This document shows positions 52,974-62,473 of a stretch of DNA of 64,000 bases, in pieces (position 1 is the stretch's first letter; every line of letters begins with the position of its first letter). This stretch comes from Hortaea werneckii (Eukaryota; Ascomycota; Dothideomycetes; Mycosphaerellales; Teratosphaeriaceae), in NCBI GenBank assembly GCA_037044905.1, contig JBAOKB010000058.1, positions 186,001-250,000 on the forward strand, in the 5' to 3' direction. Position numbers and translations under genes: made by a program. The notes beneath the pieces are model-generated. The model did not search any database. It was given only the letters and a program-made list of their open reading frames with translations, and was not told where the DNA came from.

Positions 52974-53570
52974 GACTCCAGGTGATTACTTAGGCTTGGC
53001 TCTTAGATGCAATCGTGCGAGATGTACATTTGGAAGAGCAGGTATATACAGAAGTGGTCATGCCGATACAAAGATGGCAGCATGTACATTCTAGATAGAA
53101 ATCAATGCTGATGTTGTGAAGCACACATGATAGATGCTGTCTTGGACAAACGTACGTTGCCGACAGAAAGTTCCCGACCACCTGCACCTCACCTCAGCTC
53201 TCATGGCTGGGTGCGTCACATGTGGCCCGAGCGTCGAACCTCACTACACCCCCCAAACTCTGTATGCAAGGGAGACGGCAGTGCCTCCTTCTAACAGGTT
53301 TCGTATAGATATCAGAGGAAGTGGTTTTGCCGCTCGCTCGATCGCTTGTCTGCTAAGCGATGCTGTCCAGGATTTCTGCATGTATGTAGCTCCTCGGAGT
53401 CCATACGTTTGTTGCCGAGGTCCAAGAGTTCGGCCAGTGGCTGGCCATGCTCGAGCTATGTTCAAAGGTTGAGAAAGTGCAATTTGGTATAGAGAGCCAG
53501 AAAACCTCTTAATTTTGGAATATTCATCGGCTGCCTTTCTATCGCCACCCAATTTCGCTTCCAGATCGGA
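52974..53570. other. Divergent promoter region
   Basis: About 600 bases between the membrane protein gene (-) and the GST-like gene (+). No gene seen. Confidence 0.45.
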
Positions 53571-54860
53571 ATGCCTTGCTACACACTTGTCGGCTCAGAG
53601 CTATCGCTCTTCACAGGCAAGATAAAGACGTACTTGCAGTGGAAAGGGATACCGCACGATGTACTTCTTCCATCAGACGAGGTCTTCAAAAACATCATTA
53701 TACCAGGCGCCGGCATTGCAATGATTCCGGTCCTTCTCATCCACGATGACCAGGCTAGCTTGGCCAACGCGAAAGTCTTACAAGACACGAAAGAAATCAT
53801 GGACTATTTCGAGAGAATGTACCCGCCAATTCGAGGACCAGATTCTCTCCACTCACCAATGCAACACGCCGTCGTCCCGCCGACTCCGAACCGAGCATTC
53901 GCAGCTCAGCTTTTCGAGCTCCTGGCAGACGAGTGGCTCCTCACACAAGCGATGTACTGGCGCTGGTACGCCCCGCACCTTGCAAAACAGCGCAAATTCC
54001 TCGCGATGGAATTCGGCAATTCTTCGACAGGAGGACTTGCCCCCCTCGAGACCCAGCAAGCCATCGGAGAGAAACGCATGGCACGCTTTGCGGGGTTCAC
54101 TCCGGGACTAGGTGTTTCTGAGACGACTTCACCGGCGCTTGAATGGCAGTTCCACGAGCTTTTGAAGTTGATGGAGAGCCATTTCGATCAGTATCCGTTC
54201 CTGCTCGGCGACGAGATCAGCTTGGCGGATTTCGCCTTCTGGGGTTCCTTCGGTCCTCATCTCGGTCGTGATCCTGTGCCGAGCTTCATCATCAAGACCG
54301 AGGCGCCTGGGGTGTGGGAGTGGATCGAGAGAGTCAATAGCGGGCAGAGATGGGCGGGACAGCATGTGCGACATGGTAATGGCGCTCAGAACTCATATGC
54401 CACGAGGAAGATGCATGCCAAGGGCTTAGACACTGATGAGGTACCAGAGTCAGCGTGTAGGATTATGCAGTTTTTGATGGCGGACTATGCGCCAATTCTG
54501 AAGGCGACTGTAAATCGCACGACTCAGTACATTGATAGGAAAGGTGGAGACCGAGTTGCACTGCCCAGAGCCCTTGGCGAGGATGACTTTATTCTCCGAG
54601 GGCCGCAGGGCATCGTGAAAGGAAGCCGGAGAGTCCAAACGCATGCGCTTTGGGAATTTGATCGCATCGTTATTCGTTCTCTTACCGACGAACAAGCACG
54701 CTTGTCTTTGCTCGACTGGTTGGGGTCGGCATGCGGTGAAGACTGTGCGAAGACCCTTGGCAGCGCGTTGGAAGCTTGGTTGAAAAGCGGAAGGCACATT
54801 GAAAGAGAAAAAGCGACATTGCTCGCAGTAAAAGTGAGAGCCCACAAAGAACGCCTTTGA
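53571..54860 (+). CDS. Glutathione S-transferase-like protein
   Basis: Intron-less, 429 aa. Residues 1-90 form a thioredoxin-like GST N-domain (YTLVGSELSLFTGKIKTYLQ, then IPVLLIHDDQ with the cis-Pro, and DTKEIMDYFE). Residues about 110-250 look like the helical C-domain, with the N-capping motif region FLLGDEISLADFAFWG. The extra 170 residues at the C-terminus (from about 260) have no recognised domain but contain aromatic and acidic segments (HALWEFDRIVIRSLTDEQ). Standard GSTs have about 220 residues, so this is a long form. An active-site Ser or Cys cannot be assigned with certainty. Confidence 0.8.
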   Translation: MPCYTLVGSELSLFTGKIKTYLQWKGIPHDVLLPSDEVFKNIIIPGAGIAMIPVLLIHDDQASLANAKVLQDTKEIMDYFERMYPPIRGPDSLHSPMQHAVVPPTPNRAFAAQLFELLADEWLLTQAMYWRWYAPHLAKQRKFLAMEFGNSSTGGLAPLETQQAIGEKRMARFAGFTPGLGVSETTSPALEWQFHELLKLMESHFDQYPFLLGDEISLADFAFWGSFGPHLGRDPVPSFIIKTEAPGVWEWIERVNSGQRWAGQHVRHGNGAQNSYATRKMHAKGLDTDEVPESACRIMQFLMADYAPILKATVNRTTQYIDRKGGDRVALPRALGEDDFILRGPQGIVKGSRRVQTHALWEFDRIVIRSLTDEQARLSLLDWLGSACGEDCAKTLGSALEAWLKSGRHIEREKATLLAVKVRAHKERL

Positions 54861-54955
54861 TAACTAAAGATATTGATCATTGGTCGGTAGCCTATTCCAA
54901 CAGCTACTTGATAATTCTACATATTGCATAGGCGTTAAGTTGTCTCCTGTCCTCC

Positions 54956-56458
54956 CTAGTTGTTCAATACGCTCGACCTCTTGCCGCCAGATGCGGTCTT
55001 GCTCCCGTCCTGACCCTCAAAAGGCGAAAACGAAGCGAATGGACGTCCACTCTGCCAGGGGTACCTGTAGTCGGCACCGAAGGTGATGTTGGTAATGTAT
55101 CCTCCTGACACATCGACGCCGTTCACAAATCCACGACGCGCATCGCCCTTGGCATAGTCCGGGAGCGGGAATGTTTCCTCTAAGGTAGACTGTGCTTGCT
55201 TGAGTATTTCTCTGAAATACTGAACCACCTTGCTACCGAGCGGCTGGTACTTAGAGTACGTCCAATCGTCACTTATGTGTTGCTCGCCGAGCTTGGACAT
55301 CCAATCGTAACCAGCCCAGTCATCGAGTAGCTCTGCAGCATTGATGCCGCATTTGGCCATGGTACAAATCCCTTGATGACCGCCATCTTGGGCAGTACTA
55401 ATATTTTTGACCATCCATGAATGCCAAATAGCGGTAGCAATGGACCTAGCGGTAGGATCGGAATGGATGCCTATGTCGAACGGCGGCTCCAGTCCCAACA
55501 ATTGCCTGTCGAGAGTCTTCATCTGTCTGCGGAAAGCCTTAACGTGCTTGTCGAAGGCCTCTTGCAACTCGTTCTCCCCTTCTTGGGCAAAGTATGTGCC
55601 ATTGGGTTCGTCTTCCTCGTCACCAGTGTTGTCTTTGACCTCGATAAGAAGGGCTCGGAGACCGACTGCGTGGCGCATGGCATGATGGTAGATTGCCTTC
55701 GAACGGAGCTTGCATGCCACCTTTAGCATGCCGAATGGGCATTGTGCAATAACGTGGAAGCCATTATCGCCACTGAAGAGCAATTCGTGAATCTTGCTTC
55801 CGAATCGGGGGAGCATGGCATACGCATCCGCAAGAGCTACTACTGTGGGGATGAGTATTGCCATTTTCTGGATATCGCTCGTTTCAATGTTAATGGTCAA
55901 GTCGTACATCATGGCGAAGAGTGCCTTATGGGCTAGAATGGCCATTTGGCTTGTCGGTCGGTCGGGGGTGAGTGATTGGCTAGGGGTGAGTAATTGGCCA
56001 GATGTGAGTGATTCATGACTTGATTGGACCGCTGAGGCAGACGACCGGAGCGACGAGCTCTCCGAATCGCTCTCGGAACCACTGTCCAGCGCATTGTTGA
56101 CTTCATGGTCATCTTGCTCTCCGCATTTCACCTTACCGTCATACACCGCTCTCTGGTGTCTAAGAGTTCTCTCAGGCGTCTTCTCGGTACGACCGAGGAG
56201 CCCTGGCAGGATTTCAGGGTCGTCGAATGTTAGCTCTAGCAGCTTGAAAGAGAGGCCTGACCCAGACACAAAGACTTTGTTGTTGCTCCATCGCTCATCA
56301 GAGAGACTAGTCTTGAAGAAGTCGGAGTTGCGCGTGAGGGCCTCAGAGTGAAGTTGTAGAGTGTCGTCTGCCTTTTCTGAGAGGCGGATCAGGACGTCCC
56401 CATCGCCAAAGCGGGGGAAGGAGGAGGTGAAAGGAAACATTTCAAGCGGATTGACCAT
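54956..56458 (-). CDS. BTB/POZ-like domain protein, paralogue 2
   Basis: Intron-less, 500 aa. It has the same layout as the gene at 46360-47742 but in the opposite orientation. The BTB-like region at about 15-110 reads GDGDVLIRLSEKADDTLQLH, RNSDFFKTSL and FKLLELTFDD. An acidic/Ser-rich insertion follows (residues about 120-170), then KALFAMMYDLTINIE, ALADAYAMLPRFG and LKVACKLRSKAIYHHAMRHA. The end is YITNITFGADYRYPWQSGRP...SFSPF. Protein identity to paralogue 1 is clear but moderate, so the duplication is not recent. Confidence 0.82.
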   Translation of the reverse strand: MVNPLEMFPFTSSFPRFGDGDVLIRLSEKADDTLQLHSEALTRNSDFFKTSLSDERWSNNKVFVSGSGLSFKLLELTFDDPEILPGLLGRTEKTPERTLRHQRAVYDGKVKCGEQDDHEVNNALDSGSESDSESSSLRSSASAVQSSHESLTSGQLLTPSQSLTPDRPTSQMAILAHKALFAMMYDLTINIETSDIQKMAILIPTVVALADAYAMLPRFGSKIHELLFSGDNGFHVIAQCPFGMLKVACKLRSKAIYHHAMRHAVGLRALLIEVKDNTGDEEDEPNGTYFAQEGENELQEAFDKHVKAFRRQMKTLDRQLLGLEPPFDIGIHSDPTARSIATAIWHSWMVKNISTAQDGGHQGICTMAKCGINAAELLDDWAGYDWMSKLGEQHISDDWTYSKYQPLGSKVVQYFREILKQAQSTLEETFPLPDYAKGDARRGFVNGVDVSGGYITNITFGADYRYPWQSGRPFASFSPFEGQDGSKTASGGKRSSVLNN

Positions 56459-57157
56459 TTAAATTTGGTGGTGCAAAGTAGCAGAGGGTTTGATGAAGAT
56501 TTGGGGTTTGAGTCCAATGCGTACTTCCCTCTGTTCTCTTGTGGTTGAAATGTGTAGTTAGGCGATGATGTTAAGACTCCTAGGAGCGCCTTTATGTACT
56601 AAAAGACGATTCATCTTGCTACTGTCATTGTGTTAGCACTGAGACGCAATGCGATTCCCGTAAATGTAGTTGTGAATGTGAACAGGACTTGAGAGTTGCC
56701 GTTTTGTCGTGAGCAACGATGATGGACGTTCGGGTGAGGCATACTCGAAGGCGGCAGAATCGCTGGCGTCGCTCCGTACGAGTGCTTATGAGCAAGTTAA
56801 GCTGCATGCCAAGACCACAGATGAACGGCCAAGACAACCCCAATGATTCGATCTCCTACAGCCATTCGCCTCGTTTGGCCGCAATCATTATGCGAGACCG
56901 CCATTCAGGCGCCACGAGCAGATTCTATGCTCTCGGATTCCGTGTGCAGTAAAGCGCGGCTCGGTCGACCGTAAAAGCGCTCACGCCATGCATTCTGCGC
57001 ATGGGATACGTTTGAGGAAGGTGCGGGGGGCAGAGGCTGATAGATAATGTGCGAATCGCCGTGTCCCAACCTGCTCTCATTCAAGACACTTTCAAGAAGC
57101 TTCAACGGTCCACACTACAAGCTCGTCGCCCAGCCTCAAAGAACAACCACGCCCAAT
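56459..57157. other. Divergent promoter region
   Basis: About 700 bases between BTB paralogue 2 (-) and the BIM1-like gene (+). No gene supported. Confidence 0.45.
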
Positions 57158-57888
57158 ATGAAGTCTCTGACACTCTGCTATTCCTTTCTGCTCGCACAGC
57201 TCGGCAAGGCCCACTTCGACATCACGTACCCTGCAACCCGAGGTGACTCTTTCCTGCCGCCGGCTTCACAATGGCTCTACCCATGCGCCGGCATCAACGC
57301 GACTACCAACCGCACCATGTGGCCCACTACGGGCGGCTCTCTAGTCCTCGACTTGCACCACCCCTTCACCTACATTTGGGTGAATCTTGGCCTGGGCGAG
57401 GAAGTCGCATCGTTCAATGTCTCGCTCACGCCGAATCTCCCGTACAACGAGACCGGGAACGGAACGCTTTGCTTGCCCCACGTCGCGCTTCCAGAAGCGG
57501 CCAATGTGACTGAAGGAGCCGTCGGAAGTCTGCAAGTCATCACTGTCGGGGATTCTGGGTCGGCTTTGTACAACGTAGGTCCATTGGAAGCGTCGAGACC
57601 AGAGGGGCGGGGAGCTGACTGAAGTAGTGCGCCGACCTTATGTTCACCAGCAATGCCACCCTTCTTACCGCCGGCGAAGGGGAGTGCGTCAACAGCACGG
57701 GTGTGAGCATTACTCGAGTCGAGCAGCAGACTGACGACGCAGCCGCCACCACCACCGAAGCGTCAAGCACGGCCGAGACAGCTGATGCTGAATCTTCCGG
57801 CACGACTATTGCCAGCAGCTACTGGTGCGAAATGGTAGTGGCCACCCTTGTGATCGCCGGAATTGTCGGCTTCGATATCATTGTATAG
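57158..57888 (+). CDS. BIM1-like (X325, LPMO-related) GPI-anchored copper-binding protein
   Basis: Exons 57158-57574 and 57628-57888; 225 aa. The intron is 53 nt (GTAGGT...GTAG, GCTGACTG branch). A signal peptide of 18 residues ends KA, so the mature protein begins His-Phe-Asp (HFDITYPATRG). An N-terminal His is the hallmark of the X325/Bim1 fold, which binds copper with a His-brace-like site but has not been shown to oxidise polysaccharides. GDSFLPPASQWLYPCAG and the paired Cys residues fit. N-glycosylation sites abound. After a Thr/Ala stalk the C-terminus is a hydrophobic GPI-type signal. Yeast relatives serve in copper uptake. Confidence 0.87.
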
Positions 57889-58232
57889 GTGTGCTACCAT
57901 GGTGGTGTTGACCTTCTGCAAAAGGACCATCCCAGATGGCGTTGAATTGTTTGAAGAACTTCCTCAGATGGCCCAATGCGTTCATTCAAGTGCCAGCAGA
58001 TTCAGGTCAAGACTGTCATGATACCCGGCGTGGGAGTGTTGATTCCGGCTAAGAAATTTCGATCGTCGTGTTCTGAGGCTTCGCTTCTCTAGAAAGTTGA
58101 CATGCAAATCCCACCTCCGTTTGCACAGCGGTGGATTATGCTCTTATGTACCACTTCAGTGTTGAATGATATCACATGACTTTGCTGTAATGCCACGGCC
58201 AGGGTTGAGGAAACGGTGATCAAAGCCATCGA
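57889..58232. other. Convergent intergenic region
   Basis: 344 bases between the BIM1-like gene (+) and the basic protein ORF (-). Nothing recognised. Confidence 0.45.
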
Positions 58233-58502
58233 TCACGAGGACCTCTTCTCGATTTTGCGTCTCTTCGGGCCTTTCGCCGCATCCTGCGCTGTTGTCGAGG
58301 CTTCGTTTCGTCTGGCGTTAGAAATTGCTTTCAGTTTCGACGCGTGACGCGCCTTCATCCGCCTATAACGCTCTTCGCGCCTTTCACGCCTCTCTCGCTC
58401 CTCACGCTCCCGTCTCTGATTTCGCATCCTCGTCCACCAGTAATAAGAGCGTATCAAGTGGCTATAGACCAGCATGACTTCATCTACATTGCTCGGGCCC
58501 AT
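58233..58502 (-). CDS. Small basic protein, 5' end uncertain
   Basis: From the ATG at 58502 this is 89 aa. It begins MGPSNVDEVMLVYSHLIRSY, followed by a long charged helix rich in Arg/Glu (REREERERRERREERYRRMK) and a lysine-rich end (KGPKRRKIEKRSS) that could act as a nuclear signal. The frame is open upstream to 58898, overlapping the NUS1 start at 58740, so a longer or spliced N-terminus below 58740 is possible. No family recognised. Confidence 0.5.
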   Translation of the reverse strand: MGPSNVDEVMLVYSHLIRSYYWWTRMRNQRREREERERRERREERYRRMKARHASKLKAISNARRNEASTTAQDAAKGPKRRKIEKRSS

Positions 58503-58739
58503 GGTGCTAGATTTCGATATAGTTGGTCTTGCTGTTGAGGAAGATTCGACGCAATGATGAGCCGGCCGGCCAGAACAGCTGAGTTCGGCAAGCCGGCGGC
58601 TGATCGACAGGCACAGCCGCAGGTGACGTTGGCCCTGTGGCTGTAGCTGCCGCTGGGCGTCTTCGCCAAAAAGCTGCCGCAATCCATTAAGTCTTCTTGC
58701 ATTGGACGTTGGGAAGCGTTCTTTCAAGAGACTTGCAAT

Positions 58740-59817
58740 ATGGTGGGCACGGAACAATCGACCGCCCTGCGGTACAATGAAGACAAATCCGGGCGTGTCC
58801 TCAATGCCACCGGCCGTGAACACCTCCTCAAGCCGTATCTGCCATCGGCGCCCAAGCAAGAGGACACTGCAGCTTCGATCGCTGGAAGATTCAGACACAC
58901 CTCGCGTATCCGACCCGCAATACGGCAGCTCTTACACTGGACGCTCTTCGCTATTATCCATACCCTCTTCAGCATTTACATCCGCCTGCGACAAGTCTAC
59001 CATGCCATTGTCGACCGACTCTTCGCTCTGTTGTACTACCATCACCGCACACCCGAGCTGATCCAACGCGATGTGAAGGGTCTTAGTAAGGTCCCGAACC
59101 ATCTGAGCGTGGTATTGGAGCTGCCACCGGAAGGGGGCAAAAAGGACCGGCTGGAGACCCTCTTGAATGACGCCTGTGAAGTGGCAGCATGGAGCGCTTG
59201 CTCAGGGATACCTATGCTATCGATCTACGAGCAGACAGGTCAGGAGATCTGTCACGTCTGTACCGTATATCCACTTACTGACACTCGACCTAGGCATCCT
59301 CAAATCAACAATCCCACACCTCCACCGACGCATCGAGCGCACCCTGACAGCCTACTACGGCTCAACCAACCCCCAAAAGCCAACCTTCTCCCTCCGAGCG
59401 CCCCATCTACCTTCCTACAGCCCTCCCGAATCACCTGAACCCACTACCAACGGCGCAAACGGCACCACGCACTCGAAACGCCCACACCTCAACATCCTCC
59501 TCATCTCCACCACCGACGGCCGCCAAACCCTGGTCGACCTTACCCGGACCCTAGCCTCCATGGCGCAGGACTCCAAGATTCAACCCTCCGACATCTCCGA
59601 CGAGCTGATCGACGCGGAAATCACCGAGTCAGTGATGGGCGAGCCGGACCTACTGCTATTATTCGGCGACCGAGTGATGCTGAAGGGTTATCCGCCGTGG
59701 CAGGTGCGACTGACGGAGATCTATGGGGTCCAGGATCACGTCGGCGGGGTGGAATATGCGGTCTTCCTGCGGGGATTGTATCGGTTCGCGAAGGCGAAGA
59801 TGAATTTTGGGAGGTAG
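58740..59817 (+). CDS. NUS1: Dehydrodolichyl diphosphate synthase complex subunit Nus1
   Basis: Exons 58740-59238 and 59294-59817; 340 aa. The 55-nt intron (GTCAGG...CTAG, ACTGAC branch) lies within a conserved stretch SIYEQTG-ILKSTIPHLHRR. An N-terminal hydrophobic helix at about 62-85 (LLHWTLFAIIHTLFSIYIRL) anchors the protein in the ER. The rest is the Nus1/NgBR version of the cis-prenyltransferase fold (KVPNHLSVVLELP, ACEVAAWSACSGIPMLSIYE, EPDLLLLFGDRVMLKGYPPW). Nus1 pairs with Rer2/Srt1-type subunits to make dolichol for protein glycosylation. The end reads AKMNFGR. Confidence 0.93.
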
Positions 59818-59906
59818 TTTTTGAGAGGAGGGTGGGGGGGCTTAGTGGGGGGTTTGAAGAGAGAGGTTTTGGTGGAGGTGAAGATACCCTATGCGTATAC
59901 AAGTTC

Positions 59907-60086
59907 TGCAGTCTAATCTTTTTTATGATAATCGTGAAATTCGGGTTTATCCTGTTGCTACAGAGGGAGTATTGCTAACCGAAGGTGGTGATATACAGGA
60001 GCGTAGAGAGCAAAAAAGCTGACGGAGATTATAGTTGTAGAGCGGTGTTGCCAGTCGAAAGATTTCTATATCGTGTTCGGACTGCA
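59907..60086 (-). repeat. MITE-like repeat copy C with perfect 7-bp inverted ends
   Basis: 180 bp bounded by TGCAGTC (59907) and GACTGCA (to 60086). On the minus strand it carries TTTCGACTGGCAACACCGCT and TTTTTTGCTCTCTACGCTCC, the family core. Flanking sequence on both sides (CCCTATGCGTATACAA on the left; CGAGGATGC and ATTCCTCTTTGAC on the right, to about 60141) recurs at 61881-61959 without the element, so that second site looks like the empty version. Confidence 0.75.
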
Positions 60087-60312
60087 TCCGAGGATGCCCT
60101 TCCTACCTGGATCATTCCTCTTTGACAGCGTCTGGGTGCTTGAGGGGAGCGAGGGCTTGGTGGGGCTGACATGTGAAAGTGGACTCGAGTGAAGCTCCAA
60201 TAACTATGTAGCAAACTTTCTTTCCTTTGTTCACGCCTTCGTTGACCTGACCAAACACTCATCATTGTACAACAACACATTGCACCAGATCCCGACCTCC
60301 AACGCAAGAACA

Positions 60313-61775
60313 ATGGAAGCGATAGTGGCCAAATTCCGCGAGGACATGGGTGCATCGACCCGCCGGCTGAAAGCATCACCACTCAATCGGTCTCACGACG
60401 GTGTTGGCGATGTTCGTGACATGATCAGACGTGGCGATGGAGTCACGCAGATTCGAGGCCAGTCACGCAAAGTCAAACCGGGTGATGATGAATCCGGCAG
60501 CGAAGACGAAGATGCACCGATACCGAGAGCGAGGCCAAAGCCTTCTATCACAACGACAAATGAGACACCGAGCCAGGGCGGCTTCGATACAAGGTTGCAA
60601 TACTTGCATACCATCTGGGAAGGAATGGTAAGCATCTACGGAAGGACTTTATCCACTGTCATCCATTACAGGTTGCTGACCAAATGGAAATACAGAAGAA
60701 ACGGGCAGAGACAGTACACGTCGAGCGTCCCGTGGACCTCAAGGACCACATTCAACCATATCAACACCAGCTTCAAGGCACGGCGGTGTGCCTCCATGCA
60801 GAGAAAACGGACTTCCGTGGACTGATCTTGATATAAGAATCTTCTTCTGACTAGCAATACTGCTCTACGTCCATGATCTCCATTGGATCTTTTGCTCTCT
60901 ATGCTACTATATTGTACCTTCCGTCAACAGTATTCAATTTTCAACTGCCCAAATGGGATCTTAAAAAAAGCAACACGGAATTTGACAAGTATTTCAAATC
61001 GATAGGGATGGCAAACGAGGACAAATCTTACGGAGGTCGTGACGAGGAGAGACAGGTCAATTAGGCGTCCTTGATAAGAGCACAACAATACGCTTACCAT
61101 CCTGAGCTTGTCAGAGTGATTGAGCTAGAGAGAAAGATGGCGAATCAGCATTTGACAGCAGAGGGTATATCGGACACTATCCAAATGACAACCAATGAGG
61201 AGAAGCGCTATCTGGACTGGAAGAAGAGTATCAACGAAGGCGAGAAGAGCAAATCTGCCCGCGTTGATGTCATTATTGACATTGTCAATTACTCTCGCGA
61301 TCTTCGCTCTGGCGATGCCATCCTCATTCTCGACGAGAGCACCTTCTTTCTGGATATCCTGGAAGCGGCATTCACGCATGTCATGTTTGACCAAGTCAAG
61401 GTGTTCCGGTACGATGAACGGCATGGCCCCGCTGAGCACCATCACACAGTGCGAGCATTCTCTGAGGCTTCGGAGACACGGATCATGCTCGCTCCTCGGA
61501 GCACTGGTGGCCAGGGTCTGAATCTCCAAGCTGCCAATGTAGTCATTCGATGCGGAGCCTGGTGGAAGAAGAGCTGGGAAGAACAAGCCGACCACCGCGT
61601 GTACCGTCCCGTTCAAACCAAACCGGTCTCAATATACGAGCTCCGAGCAGATGGCTGCAAAGTAGAGTCGTACAAAGTCAAGAGGAGGGACAAGAAGAAC
61701 AAAACCAACGTCACCATCATGGATATGGTGACAATGGAGGACGGCGTCGTGCCTCCGGAATGGGATGGCCCATGA
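60313..61775 (+). pseudogene. SNF2-family helicase remnant lacking the ATPase core
   Basis: The N-terminal part is spliced from 60313-60627 and 60672-60836 and ends LKDHIQPYQHQLQGTAVCLH...FRGLILI-stop. In SNF2 helicases FRGLIL is followed at once by the Walker A segment, so the gene breaks right before motif I. The repeat copy D follows (60837-60945). Helicase-like sequence resumes at about 60946 (LPKWDLKKSNTEFDKYF), has an in-frame TAG at 61062, then reads the C-terminal helicase domain: STGGQGLNLQAANVVIRCGA (motif V), WWKKSWEEQADHRVYRPVQT (motif VI region; HRVYRPVQT where relatives have R-V-H-R-x-GQT) and KPVSIYELRA. Roughly 300 residues holding motifs I-III are absent. Clearly a decayed gene. 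Confidence 0.88.
60837..60945 (+). repeat. MITE-like repeat copy D (partial) inside the helicase remnant
   Basis: Starts GAATCTTCTTCTGACTAGCA, continues with ACTGCTCTACGTCC, TTTTGCTCTCTATGCTACTA and TTGTACCTTC, then stops at CAGTATTCAATTT where helicase sequence begins. The distal half and 3' terminal repeat of the family are missing. Confidence 0.75.
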
Positions 61776-62224
61776 GCTGAACAAGAGACCAAGAGGTAAT
61801 TCGGGAGAAGACAAGAGAAGCACTGGGACTGCATTTGGACTTGGTCCGAGTTGAGATAGCCTCTCCACGACATCTTGAACATACCCTATGCGTATACAAC
61901 TACATTTCGAGGATGCTCTTCTACCAGGCATATTCCTCTTTGACTTTGTCTGGTTGCTCTCTCGAGGATACCCGCAAGCCCAGATGTGCGCGGAGTGGTG
62001 AGGCGCACTGCTTGTGCCTGGTAATAACTTGGAAAAGACAAGTCCGCCGGGCGCGGACAGAGTCTACTGGATTTTTGAGCACTTTGCATCCATTTCAGTC
62101 GTGTCCAAGTCTCAAATGCGCAAAGGACATCCTGTAGATGGGCTTCGTTTTAGGATCGGTTTGTGGATAAGGCACATCTCGGTTTTCATCTATGATCGAA
62201 TCTCCATGATACTTTGCGTTACAA
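61776..62224. other. 3' flank of the helicase remnant, with empty-site duplicate
   Basis: No gene. Positions 61881-61959 are a diverged duplicate of the flanks of repeat copy C (59886-59906 and 60087-60141), without the element between them. Confidence 0.6.
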
Positions 62225-62352
62225 TGCAAACTCGATGTAGGACTCTTCTGACTAGTATAACTGCTCTGCGATGTACCTTCGGTGGCAAGACTTCCTCTAT
62301 AGCAATGAGACATGATCGTTGTCCGCGATTGTTACAGGAAGTCTAGACTGTG
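62225..62352 (+). repeat. MITE-like repeat copy E (short)
   Basis: 128 bp from TGCAAAC to GACTGTG. Contains CTCGATGTAGGACTCTTCTG, ACTAGTATAACTGCTCTGCG, a CTTCCTCTATAGCAATGAGA segment (shared with copy B) and AGTCTAGACTGT. It lacks the TTTTTGCTCTCT core, apparently by an internal deletion. It lies 120 bases upstream of JAC1. Confidence 0.65.
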
Positions 62353-62473
62353 GTGGCAATTACGTCATACCTAGCTACAAAGTGAAGTTCAAAGTCCAAA
62401 ACATTACTGCATCTGCAGTTTCGCAGAACCTGCATCTATACAACCAAGTCGCGATCCAACCGAAACCTTCACG

